Shown here piece after piece: positions 1 to 7,356 of a stretch of 37,453 nt of DNA. Each line of letters begins with the position of its first letter. The first letter of the stretch is position 1. The stretch covers positions 1 to 37,453 of the forward strand of contig DIXD01000057.1 in assembly GCA_002435985.1 (NCBI GenBank). Reading direction: 5' to 3'. This DNA is from Spirochaetaceae bacterium UBA6089. GTDB lineage: Bacteria > Spirochaetota > Spirochaetia > Treponematales > Rectinemataceae. A program made the position numbers and the translations under genes. The notes under the pieces are model-generated. The model saw only the letters and a list, made by a program, of their open reading frames with translations, did no database searches and was not told where the DNA came from.

Positions 1-823
1 GTTCCCGCTCCGACAGGGAGAGCATTACGTAGCACAGCAACTCCTGCATTGTCGCTGCAAACGCCTGGCTGAAGGGATCGGGAGTACTCTCGTCTCTGAC
101 GCTCTCGGCAAGGCTAGCATTCTTCTTCTCGTCCACACAGAGGTCGAGGCTGGATGTGCCCTGCGCAAGCAGCATCGCGCTCGAGACTTTACTCCGGGAG
201 ATGCCGGATTTCTCGGCGATCTCGGTGGTATTCGGATCACGGCCGAGCTCCTGAACGAGATCCTTGGCGGAGGCGTAGCATCGTCTGATCGCGTTCAGCA
301 TATGAGTCGGCAGACGTATGACTCGGCTCTGGTCCACGAGACACTTGATGATCGCCTGGCGTATCCACCAGCTCGCATAGGTGGAAAAACGGTATCCTCT
401 CCGATAGTCAAAGCGGTTTACCGCCTCGATGAGCCCGATGTTGCCCTCGTCGATGAGATCGAGGAGATTCACCCCGCGCATCTGGTACCCTTTTGCGATC
501 GACACCACCAGGCGCAGGTTGGAGGTTATGAGCAGTTCTCTTGTGGTCCGCAGTTCTTCTGCGACACGCGTACGGTTCTCTGCAAGGAGCTGATCGTGGG
601 GATTCTCTGCCAATGCCGCATCAGACTGCTGCATAATACTTATGAGCTCACTGAGCTTGGCACCCAGCGCCTTTTCCTGTTCGGCATCGAGCAGAGAATA
701 TTCCGAAATCTGGCGGAGATAGAGGCTGAGAGGATCGAGTTCTCTCTTAAGGCCTTCGCCCGCATGTTTCCGTGTAGGCGGCCTGGAGATGCTTTTTATA
801 TTGCAGCCTACCCGGTCGCTCAT
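1..823 (-). CDS. Sigma-70 family RNA polymerase sigma factor (RpoS/RpoD-like), 3' end outside window
   Basis: Reading leftward from the ATG at 823, 274 codons are open to the window edge. The protein has a short N-terminus, a region 1.2-like stretch (residues 30-50, DPLSLYLRQIS), a clear region 2 (residues 102-158, including NLRLVVSIAKGY, DLIDEGNIGL and RFSTYASWWIRQAI, the core-binding and -10 recognition helices), region 3 (about 160-235) and the beginning of region 4. The lack of a long region 1.1 favours a group 2 (RpoS-like) factor over the primary RpoD, but region 4 is missing, so this is inference. No Shine-Dalgarno sequence precedes the ATG, and there is no alternative in-frame start between it and the upstream in-frame stop. 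It lies 54 nt downstream of a LysM/LytM gene on the same strand, the arrangement seen in nlpD-rpoS. Confidence 0.95.
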   Translation of the reverse strand, partial: MSDRVGCNIKSISRPPTRKHAGEGLKRELDPLSLYLRQISEYSLLDAEQEKALGAKLSELISIMQQSDAALAENPHDQLLAENRTRVAEELRTTRELLITSNLRLVVSIAKGYQMRGVNLLDLIDEGNIGLIEAVNRFDYRRGYRFSTYASWWIRQAIIKCLVDQSRVIRLPTHMLNAIRRCYASAKDLVQELGRDPNTTEIAEKSGISRSKVSSAMLLAQGTSSLDLCVDEKKNASLAESVRDESTPDPFSQAFAATMQELLCYVMLSLSERE

Positions 824-829
824 GTTTTT

Positions 830-858
830 AGTGTATAACGCTATTCTGCAAAAGACAA
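830..858 (-). promoter_or_regulatory. Predicted promoter directly in front of the sigma-factor gene
   Basis: On the minus strand a -35-like TTGTCT (853-858) and a -10-like TACACT (830-835) are separated by 17 nt. The -10 ends 6 nt before the ATG at 823, so transcription would begin at or next to the start codon and give a leaderless message. This fits the absence of a ribosome binding site. Hexamer matches are 4/6 each, so the call is moderate. Confidence 0.45.
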
Positions 859-877
859 GAGACGAAAATCAAAACGT

Positions 878-1876
878 TTATTCTCGGGGCGCAAGCGACG
901 GATCGACTGGCTGCCCATTGCGAAATACAAAGAAATACGCGATGGGGCTTCCTTCCTTTGCATCGATGCCGACCCTCGCAATCGTCTTGCCGGGCTCAAC
1001 GGCTTCGCCCGTTTTGACGAGTATCGACTCGTTGCCACCATAGACGTAGACAAACCCTGCTTTCGACTGAATAAAGACCACCTCGCCAAAGCCGCGCGAT
1101 GGCCCGGCCGAGACGACCGTGCCCGATGCGACGGCTTTGACCGCCGTGCCCTGACTCGTCTGAAACATGATCCCCTCGAGTTTGCCACTCATATACTGAC
1201 CTTTCCCTTCCACCGGCCAGCGCACGAGCTTGTCGGCCGACCGCGGAGCTGGGGTTTCGGTCTTTGTGTTCGTATTTGGTGTCGTACTCGTGTTTGGGGC
1301 CGCACTCGAGACGCTTGTGGTTGTCGTCGCAGGCGGAGGTGTGGGTGCCGCAGCGACAGGTGGCGTCGCCGAAGGAGTCGGTGGTGGTACCGCAGGGGTG
1401 CTCGACGCTCCTGCAGGCGGCTCGACGACTGGAGCGGAAGAAGGCTGAGAGGAGGTCGCTGTAGCCGTATATGAGACGGCGTTTTCCTTCTCTGGGATAA
1501 TGAGCACGTCGCCGACCTTGAGTATGTAGGAATCAGACAGATTATTCGCCGACTTCAAATCTTGAATCGAAATATCATACTTTTTCGAGATACCGTAAAA
1601 TGTCTCCCCCTTGGCGACGATATGGACCTGGGGGATGAGGAGGACTATACCCGGACGAATCTTTGCGGGATCCGTGATGCCATTGAGCGTGGCGAGCATA
1701 TCATAGGGTATGGCGTAACTCTTCGCAATCGAATAAAGCGTTTCACCTGTCTGGATGACGTGGTATTCCTGTGCTGCCCCGCATAAGATTAAGGGTATGC
1801 CGAACAGAGAAAGCAACAATATCGATGTCACGAAAACTCGTCTTGCCATATACGGTACCATTGTCAGTATCGGCAT
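878..1876 (-). CDS. LysM protein with degenerate LytM/M23 domain (NlpD/EnvC-like)
   Basis: The 332-residue protein has an N-terminal hydrophobic export segment (about 14-33), two LysM peptidoglycan-binding modules (about 37-82 and 84-128, each with GETLYSI/GETFYGI and an IP end), a Pro/Thr/Ser-rich linker (131-214) and a C-terminal LytM/M23 fold (218-326, ending FRNGQPVDP). The zinc ligands of active M23 endopeptidases are absent: the expected H-x3-D region reads LEGIMF, and the expected histidines near 280 and 314 are Gly and Tyr. By analogy to EnvC and NlpD, a dead LytM domain suggests an activator of a cell-wall amidase rather than an enzyme. The first ATG (1876) has a weak GGAT-type site; ATG 1849 is also possible. 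It is probably co-transcribed with the downstream sigma factor. Confidence 0.85.
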   Translation of the reverse strand: MPILTMVPYMARRVFVTSILLLSLFGIPLILCGAAQEYHVIQTGETLYSIAKSYAIPYDMLATLNGITDPAKIRPGIVLLIPQVHIVAKGETFYGISKKYDISIQDLKSANNLSDSYILKVGDVLIIPEKENAVSYTATATSSQPSSAPVVEPPAGASSTPAVPPPTPSATPPVAAAPTPPPATTTTSVSSAAPNTSTTPNTNTKTETPAPRSADKLVRWPVEGKGQYMSGKLEGIMFQTSQGTAVKAVASGTVVSAGPSRGFGEVVFIQSKAGFVYVYGGNESILVKTGEAVEPGKTIARVGIDAKEGSPIAYFFVFRNGQPVDPSLAPRE

Positions 1877-1958
1877 TCTTCATCCACAAGTGAAGAGAAA
1901 AATTCGACAAGGGCACAAGAAGCTCCTGTGTTTCTCTCTCGGTACTCTTTTCGATGGA

Positions 1959-1986
1959 TTGTCAAAACAGTAGATTTATGTAAGAT
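1959..1986 (+). promoter_or_regulatory. Predicted promoter of the PPi-phosphofructokinase operon
   Basis: TTGTCA (1959-1964) and TAAGAT (1981-1986) are spaced by 16 nt, about 24 nt upstream of the ATG at 2011. The -10 overlaps a perfect 10-bp palindrome AAGATATCTT (1982-1991). The 134-nt region also has to hold the divergent promoter for the LysM gene, for which I see no convincing hexamers. Confidence 0.4.
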
Positions 1987-2010
1987 ATCTTTTGCAAAGA
2001 GGTATGACAG

Positions 2011-3672
2011 ATGCTCGAACAATCTCCGCTCCACTCGGCACGCTATGCGTATGTCCCCAAAGTACCTGACATCTTTCTCGAACCGATACAGAACATCAAG
2101 GCGCTCCCGACTGAGATAGTCGAGCCTGAAAAAGACCGCGAATTACTGAAGCAGCTTTTCCCCCACAGCTATGCCAAGCCGGCGATAAAATTCGTCAAAG
2201 GCGAGGCTGCCATGGAAGAAAAGGCCCTGACGGTAGGCGTCATTCTCTCGGGAGGCCCTGCTGCGGGGGGGCACAATGTCATCGCCGGCCTCTTCGATGC
2301 CCTCAAAAAAGCGAACCCCCAGTCGAAGCTCATCGGCTTTCGAGGAGGTCCCTCCGGACTCATCGAGGGCAACTACCGAGAACTGACGTTGGAGGTCGTG
2401 GATCAGTACCGCAATACAGGAGGATTCGACATCATCGGGTCCGGCAGAACCAAGATCGAGACTGCGGAACAACTGGAAAAATCATTTAAGACCGCAGAGC
2501 AGCTCAAACTAGATGCCCTTGTCGTGATCGGTGGAGACGATTCCAACACCAATGCCGCACTCTTATCCGAATTCTTCCTCCAAAAGGGAACCTCGCTCAC
2601 GGTGGTCGGTGTGCCAAAAACCATCGACGGAGACCTGAAGAATGAATGGATCGAGTCGTCGTTTGGTTTTGATACCGCAACTAAGGTATACGCCGAGCTT
2701 ATCGGCAACATATGCAGGGACGCCGCCTCCGGACGAAAATACTGGCACTTTATCAAGTTGATGGGGCGCTCCGCCTCGCATATCGCCCTCGAATGCGCAT
2801 TTCAAACGAGGCCGAACATCGCCCTCATCTCCGAAGAGGTAGAAGCTAGGCACATGAGTCTCTCCCAGATTGTCGGAATGATCGCGGACACCATTTCTGC
2901 TCGCGCGGCCAAAGGAGAAAACTTCGGTGTCATCATCGTACCCGAAGGGCTCATCGAGTTCATTCCCGAAATCAAGGCACTCATCGCCCAGATCAACGAC
3001 ATCATCGCCGCGGCCGGTGCTGAATACGAAGGTCTTCCCAAGGGAGAAGCGCAGAGGACCTTTGTCCTCTCCCGCCTGCCGGAGGAGAGCGCTCGATTAT
3101 TCTCGAGTTTTCCGGAGTCGATACAGACACAGCTCTGCTGGGATAGGGACCCTCATGGCAACGTTCAGGTTTCGAGAATCGAAACCGAAAAACTGCTCGT
3201 CGAGATGACGGCCCGAAAATTGAAGGAGATGGCCGCTGCCGGCATCTATAAGGGAAAATTCGATTATCAGACTCATTTCTTCGGGTATGAGGGGCGCTGC
3301 GCTTTTCCATCGAATTTCGATGCCGATTACTGCTATTCGCTGGGTTACGATGCCTGCCTCCTCATTTTCCACAGGCTCACCGGCTATATCGCCGCAATTC
3401 GGAATCTCAGTGCCCCGGCCAAGGACTGGCTGCCAGGCGGCATCCCCATCGTTTCCATGATGAACATAGAGCACAGACATGGAAAGGATAAACCAGTAAT
3501 AAAGAAAGCGCTCGTCGACCTCGAAGGGCGAGCGTTCAAGGCCTTCGCGGCGGTGCGCGACAAGTGGGCACTCTCGTCGGACTATCGACTTCCCGGGAGT
3601 ATTCAGTACTTCGGTCCTCCCGCAATCACCGACGTTCCGGCCATCATTTTACAATTGGAGCGACATTCGTGA
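2011..3672 (+). CDS. Diphosphate-fructose-6-phosphate 1-phosphotransferase (PPi-PFK, long form)
   Basis: This cytoplasmic glycolytic enzyme phosphorylates fructose 6-phosphate using pyrophosphate, reversibly. Of 553 residues, about 70 are an N-terminal extension typical of the long PFP clade of spirochaetes and plants. Visible motifs are GGPAAGGHN (81-89), GGDDSNT (174-180) and PKTIDGDLK (202-210). The second Asp of GGDD, where ATP-dependent enzymes have Gly, is the known marker of PPi use. The ATG at 2011 has a good AAAGAGGT site 7 nt upstream. The stop codon overlaps the GTG start of lolA, so the two are probably translationally coupled. It is the first gene of a plus-strand run to uvrD. 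Confidence 0.95.
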   Translation: MLEQSPLHSARYAYVPKVPDIFLEPIQNIKALPTEIVEPEKDRELLKQLFPHSYAKPAIKFVKGEAAMEEKALTVGVILSGGPAAGGHNVIAGLFDALKKANPQSKLIGFRGGPSGLIEGNYRELTLEVVDQYRNTGGFDIIGSGRTKIETAEQLEKSFKTAEQLKLDALVVIGGDDSNTNAALLSEFFLQKGTSLTVVGVPKTIDGDLKNEWIESSFGFDTATKVYAELIGNICRDAASGRKYWHFIKLMGRSASHIALECAFQTRPNIALISEEVEARHMSLSQIVGMIADTISARAAKGENFGVIIVPEGLIEFIPEIKALIAQINDIIAAAGAEYEGLPKGEAQRTFVLSRLPEESARLFSSFPESIQTQLCWDRDPHGNVQVSRIETEKLLVEMTARKLKEMAAAGIYKGKFDYQTHFFGYEGRCAFPSNFDADYCYSLGYDACLLIFHRLTGYIAAIRNLSAPAKDWLPGGIPIVSMMNIEHRHGKDKPVIKKALVDLEGRAFKAFAAVRDKWALSSDYRLPGSIQYFGPPAITDVPAIILQLERHS

Positions 3673-4355
3673 AACGAACACAACTCGCGATCAAAGCGTG
3701 GCTCGTCGTCGGTCTTGTGACTGCAATGGGGCTATGGGCGCAGGAGATGTTGACGGCAGACCAGTTCTTTTCCCGTCTTGCCGAAAACTATGCTTCAGTC
3801 TCGGATTATGCAGCGGATGTGCAGATCACCGCAGGTCAGCAGCCCATGCAAGGCAGCCTTCTTTTCAAATCGCCGACACTTCTGCGCATCGATTTCTCAC
3901 AGCCTGCCGACCAGGTCATCGTATTCGACGGCAAGATACTCTTGGTCTATCTTCCTCAATATAGGGCGGTGCTGCGCCAGGATGCGGGCGATCAGGGCGT
4001 CTCCTTGGGGAGCGCAACGCTGGCTTCGAAAGAAGGACTGTCGCTGATGCGCCGAAACTACACGATCGGCTGGGACCACAGCCCAAACCCGGAGCCCATC
4101 GACCCCGGATCCGACGAACAAGTCTACCGCTTGATGCTGTCCAGAAAAAGCGTATCCGAGGGGTACAAGAACATTCGGCTCTCGGTGAGCCCCGATACAA
4201 TGTTGATCCGCAGGCTGGAGGGGTGGACCGTCTCGAACGACAAGATTGTTTTTGACTTTCAGAATATCAAGGTGAATCAAGGAATCGATGCAGACAAGTT
4301 TGCCTACGATGCACCTGCAAGTGCGAATGTGTACAATAATTTTCTGTTTCAGTGA
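3669..4355 (+). CDS. lolA: LolA-like outer-membrane lipoprotein carrier protein
   Basis: This periplasmic chaperone carries lipoproteins from the inner to the outer membrane. The 228-residue product has a signal peptide ending near LWAQ, then the LolA fold: an N-terminal DQFFSRLAENYASV segment, the strand pair around GSLLFKSPTLLRIDFSQP, and FDGKILLVYLPQY. I chose the GTG at 3669 because GGAG lies 8 nt upstream and the signal peptide follows at once. The open frame runs further upstream into phosphofructokinase but without family similarity. GTG and the upstream TGA overlap as GTGA. The next gene, rodZ-like, starts 27 nt later. It implies a diderm cell. Confidence 0.85.
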   Translation: MKRTQLAIKAWLVVGLVTAMGLWAQEMLTADQFFSRLAENYASVSDYAADVQITAGQQPMQGSLLFKSPTLLRIDFSQPADQVIVFDGKILLVYLPQYRAVLRQDAGDQGVSLGSATLASKEGLSLMRRNYTIGWDHSPNPEPIDPGSDEQVYRLMLSRKSVSEGYKNIRLSVSPDTMLIRRLEGWTVSNDKIVFDFQNIKVNQGIDADKFAYDAPASANVYNNFLFQ

Positions 4356-4382
4356 GAGAGCAGGTAGGCGCAGGGGACCGTG

Positions 4383-5912
4383 ATGGGAAAGGTAGGCAGT
4401 ATTTTTCGTGATGCTCGTCTGGAGAAAGGGCTTACGATGGAACAGGTCTCGGACGAGACGAACATCAGCAAACGCTTTCTTCAGGGCATCGAGGCTGACA
4501 ACTTCGAAGGCTTCCCCGGTGAGGTGTATATTCTCGGCTTTCTGAGAAACTACGCCGAATTTCTTGGCCTCGATGCCGCCAAAATCGTCGAGCGCTATCG
4601 GCAGAGTGACAAGGAAGCCGAACAAGCCACAGGGGAGACTCTTTCTGCTGATACCCACGACGAATCGGACCAAGGCAACGAGGTCAAGGAGGCTCGGGCT
4701 CCGGCTCAAACCCCAGCTCCAACTCGGGCCCCGCCACTCTCAGCCCAGCCTGCGGCTGAAAAGACAGACAAAACACATAGCGAAGAGGCCTCTGCGCCGT
4801 CACAAGCCCAAGAATCTTCACTTTTCTCCGAGATGGAAGGACAAGAGAGGATGGAAGGACAAGAGAGTCCTCCTTCTGCGTCCTCGGCTTCGCCGAAGAA
4901 AAGGAAAACCTCATCGAACAGAAAATCACGGACAAAAGCCGAACCCCACGAAGGCGAGGCTAAGGTCCAGGGCGAACCCCAATCAGCCCAATCGCCCCAA
5001 TCGGCCACCATCAAAGAACCCTCGGTTCCAATGCAGGCCAGGCAAACTGCCGAGCCGCCCCCTTCCTCCACCCACAGAGGTACCCCCACCCGCAGAGTTG
5101 CTCTCGTTCAGGCCGGAAGATTACTTCCCTTCATTCTCCTTGGCCTTGTGCTTCTGATCGCCGCAATCAGCATTATCCCCACGCTCAAGCTTTCTTCCGG
5201 GACAAACCGCGCTCCATCGGAGTATCAGGCGGAGGGATTGCCGTTCGAGCAGCGTCTGTATCCTCAGGATAAAGTCTACCTGCCCCTGGGGGACGACTTC
5301 GTATCGATTACCCTCAGGGCCATCACAGACAAGATCTCCCTTGACACTCCATATGGGACGTTGACGGTAGGGTTGAATGAGGATGCCGTGATGAACCCTT
5401 CGGCCGACCAAGAACGGCTCGTTGCCACCGTATTGGACTACGCTCCAAATGAACCAAAAAACGGTGCCCTCGTGCACTTCGATGTCAAAGAGCCACTCTC
5501 TACGACCGAAGTTTCTACCGACATCACCGTACCAGAAGAGGCGAGCCGGGCTGCCGCACCTCCAACCGCGCAGGGGCAGACGTCGCCCGTCGTGCTCTTC
5601 AGAAGCGCGGGGGGGCCTCATCCCTTCCATGTCAACGTCAGTTTTATGTCGCCGGTGTTGTTCCGCTATGAAGCCGATAGAAAAGAGTGGGTGGAAAAAT
5701 ATTACCGAAAGGGAGAATCCATCACCGTCAACGCATCGAACAGCATTACCTTCTGGACTGCAAACGCCCAGGCCGTAAAGGTGAACGTCTTTCAGTCTGC
5801 AGGCAAATCTACCGAGCTTGTGATGGGGGGCCCAGGAGAAATCGCCGTGCAGCGTCTATCGTGGTCAAATGCGCAGGGCGGCTGGGCACTGGTCGCAACG
5901 CCTCTGGACTGA
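4383..5912 (+). CDS. rodZ: RodZ-like helix-turn-helix membrane protein
   Basis: The protein has a cytoplasmic HTH_25-type domain at residues 4-75 (numbered from the alternative GTG at 4380) with FLQGIEADNFEGFPGEVY, a hallmark of RodZ. A long Pro/Ser/Glu/Lys-rich linker follows (about 80-245), then one membrane helix (about 249-268) and a periplasmic DUF4115-like C-terminal domain (about 415-505). RodZ links MreB filaments to the elongation machinery and sets rod or helical shape. The linker is longer than usual and contains a perfect 18-bp tandem duplication. GTG 4380 and ATG 4383 are both possible; the AGGGGA site (4372-4377) fits the ATG better. A 47-bp tandem duplication covers the stop codon. 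Confidence 0.85.
   Translation: MGKVGSIFRDARLEKGLTMEQVSDETNISKRFLQGIEADNFEGFPGEVYILGFLRNYAEFLGLDAAKIVERYRQSDKEAEQATGETLSADTHDESDQGNEVKEARAPAQTPAPTRAPPLSAQPAAEKTDKTHSEEASAPSQAQESSLFSEMEGQERMEGQESPPSASSASPKKRKTSSNRKSRTKAEPHEGEAKVQGEPQSAQSPQSATIKEPSVPMQARQTAEPPPSSTHRGTPTRRVALVQAGRLLPFILLGLVLLIAAISIIPTLKLSSGTNRAPSEYQAEGLPFEQRLYPQDKVYLPLGDDFVSITLRAITDKISLDTPYGTLTVGLNEDAVMNPSADQERLVATVLDYAPNEPKNGALVHFDVKEPLSTTEVSTDITVPEEASRAAAPPTAQGQTSPVVLFRSAGGPHPFHVNVSFMSPVLFRYEADRKEWVEKYYRKGESITVNASNSITFWTANAQAVKVNVFQSAGKSTELVMGGPGEIAVQRLSWSNAQGGWALVATPLD
4832..4867 (+). repeat. Perfect 18-bp tandem duplication inside rodZ linker
   Basis: Two identical 18-bp units (4832-4849 and 4850-4867) add six residues in frame, giving consecutive EGQER and EGQES units in the disordered linker. 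Perfect identity suggests a recent slippage event. The frame is kept, so length variation here should be tolerated. Confidence 0.95.
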
Positions 5913-6000
5913 ATGACCCAGGAAGCGCGTCATGCACGTGCGCGAACCAGGACTGCTGAATGACCCAGGGAGCGCGTCGTGCACGTACGCGAATCCTGAT
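5909..6000 (+). repeat. 47-bp imperfect tandem duplication spanning the rodZ stop codon
   Basis: Unit 1 (5909-5955) and unit 2 (5956 to about 6000) align without gaps. There are four mismatches in the first 38 positions and more divergence at the end. Unit 1 holds the stop codon of rodZ (TGA at 5910-5912). Unit 2 forms the rest of the rodZ-rimO spacer, so the duplication makes up most of the 109-nt gap. Each unit has a GC-rich core with partial dyad symmetry around GTGCAC/GCACGT (in unit 2, CGCGT and ACGCG arms flank it). Confidence 0.85.
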
Positions 6001-6021
6001 TCCAGAACACAAGGAATTTCT

Positions 6022-7356
6022 ATGCCCGCATTCTATATCGATCAGCATGGCTGCGCCAAAAATCAGGTGGATGGCGAAGAGATCAGCGCTCGCCTCATCG
6101 ACGCCGGATTTTCCGCCTCTGCCTCGCCGGAGGATGCCGATATCATCATCGTCAACACCTGCGGCTTCATCGAAGAGGCGAAAAAAGAATCGATCGCTGC
6201 CATCGTCGATATCAAAAGACGCTGGCCGGAGAAAAAGGTGATTGCAGCCGGCTGTCTTTCCCAGCGCTACTCCGATGCGCTCTTCAGCGATCTACCGGAG
6301 GCGGACGGAGTGTTCGGCAATGGCGACCTGTCGCTGATACCAGAGGCGGTCGAAAAAATCGCACGGGGAGCCGAGAGAATACTCCTTGCGATCCCCCAAC
6401 AGAGGGTCATGCCTCCTACGTATTATCCACGAACGACATTCTTCGATTTTCCTGGAACAGCCCACATAAAAATCACCGAGGGCTGCTCGAACCACTGCAG
6501 CTACTGCGCAATTCCATCGATCCGCGGCGAGCTGCGCTCGAGACGCAGCGAAGATGTCGTCGCCGAAGCGAGAGCTCTGATCGACAAGGGTATCTTCGAG
6601 CTTGTCCTCATAGGTCAAGACCTCGGCAACTATGGCAAGGACATTGCAGGACGGTGCATGCTCCCCGATCTGTTGACCTCTCTCGCTGGGCTCCGGGGCA
6701 ACTTCCGCGTCCGCGTGCTCTACATCCACCCCGATCACTTTCCCTATGAAATACTGCCGATCATCAAGGAGGATAGCCGTTTCAGCCCCTACTTCGATCT
6801 ACCCTTCCAGCATGCCTCGACTGCCGTGCTCAGGAATATGGGCCGGCGGGGATCGGCCGAACGCTACCTCGAGCTTATCGGGCGAATACGGGCGGAACTG
6901 CCCCTGTCCATGATTCGATCCACCTTCCTCGTCGGGTTTCCGGGAGAAACGGAGGCCGATTTTGCCGCGCTCTTGGACTTTCAGAAGGCAGCGCAGCTCG
7001 ACTGGCTCGGCACGTTTTCGTATTCACGCGAAGAAAACACTCCCGCCTACAGTATGAAGTACCGGGTGTCCAAAGCCACTGCACAAAAAAGAAAGACCCT
7101 CGTCGAAGAGATGCAGGTGGCGATCACCGCCGAAAGGCTGAGGCGCTTTATCGGCACGAAAGACCATTTCATCGTCGAAGAGACCTTCGACCACGACGAA
7201 CTCTGCATCGGAAGGGGTTGGATGCAGGCGCCTGAAGTCGACGGCGTCACGCTCATCGGCGCAGCGCGGAAGCCGGGCACGATCGTCGAGGCCCGCATAA
7301 CTTCCGTCAATGGAGTCGATTTCGGCGCAGCCTTAGAGTATACTGCAACACCATGA
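6022..7356 (+). CDS. rimO: Ribosomal protein S12 methylthiotransferase RimO
   Basis: This radical-SAM enzyme adds a methylthio group to an aspartate of ribosomal protein S12 in the cytoplasm. The 444-residue product has the UPF0004 domain (DQHGCAKNQVDGE near the N-terminus, with cluster cysteines at 11, 47 and 78), a radical-SAM motif CSNHCSYC (Cys 155, 159, 162) and a C-terminal TRAM domain. HGCAKN and the short IPSIRGELRSR after the SAM motif point to RimO rather than MiaB. The ATG at 6022 has AAGGA 6 nt upstream. The frame is open upstream to 5932 but there it is only the tandem repeat. The stop overlaps the uvrD start as ATGA. Confidence 0.93.
   Translation: MPAFYIDQHGCAKNQVDGEEISARLIDAGFSASASPEDADIIIVNTCGFIEEAKKESIAAIVDIKRRWPEKKVIAAGCLSQRYSDALFSDLPEADGVFGNGDLSLIPEAVEKIARGAERILLAIPQQRVMPPTYYPRTTFFDFPGTAHIKITEGCSNHCSYCAIPSIRGELRSRRSEDVVAEARALIDKGIFELVLIGQDLGNYGKDIAGRCMLPDLLTSLAGLRGNFRVRVLYIHPDHFPYEILPIIKEDSRFSPYFDLPFQHASTAVLRNMGRRGSAERYLELIGRIRAELPLSMIRSTFLVGFPGETEADFAALLDFQKAAQLDWLGTFSYSREENTPAYSMKYRVSKATAQKRKTLVEEMQVAITAERLRRFIGTKDHFIVEETFDHDELCIGRGWMQAPEVDGVTLIGAARKPGTIVEARITSVNGVDFGAALEYTATP

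Noticed and set aside
302..838. Plus-strand open frame of about 178 codons
   Set aside because: Antisense to the sigma factor, whose region 2 and 3 motifs are unmistakable.
3564..3668. N-terminal extension of lolA inside phosphofructokinase
   Set aside because: The signal peptide begins exactly at GTG 3669 with GGAG 8 nt upstream.
5932..6021. N-terminal extension of rimO by 30 codons
   Set aside because: It is formed by the tandem repeat, has no family similarity, and the ATG at 6022 has a good AAGGA site.
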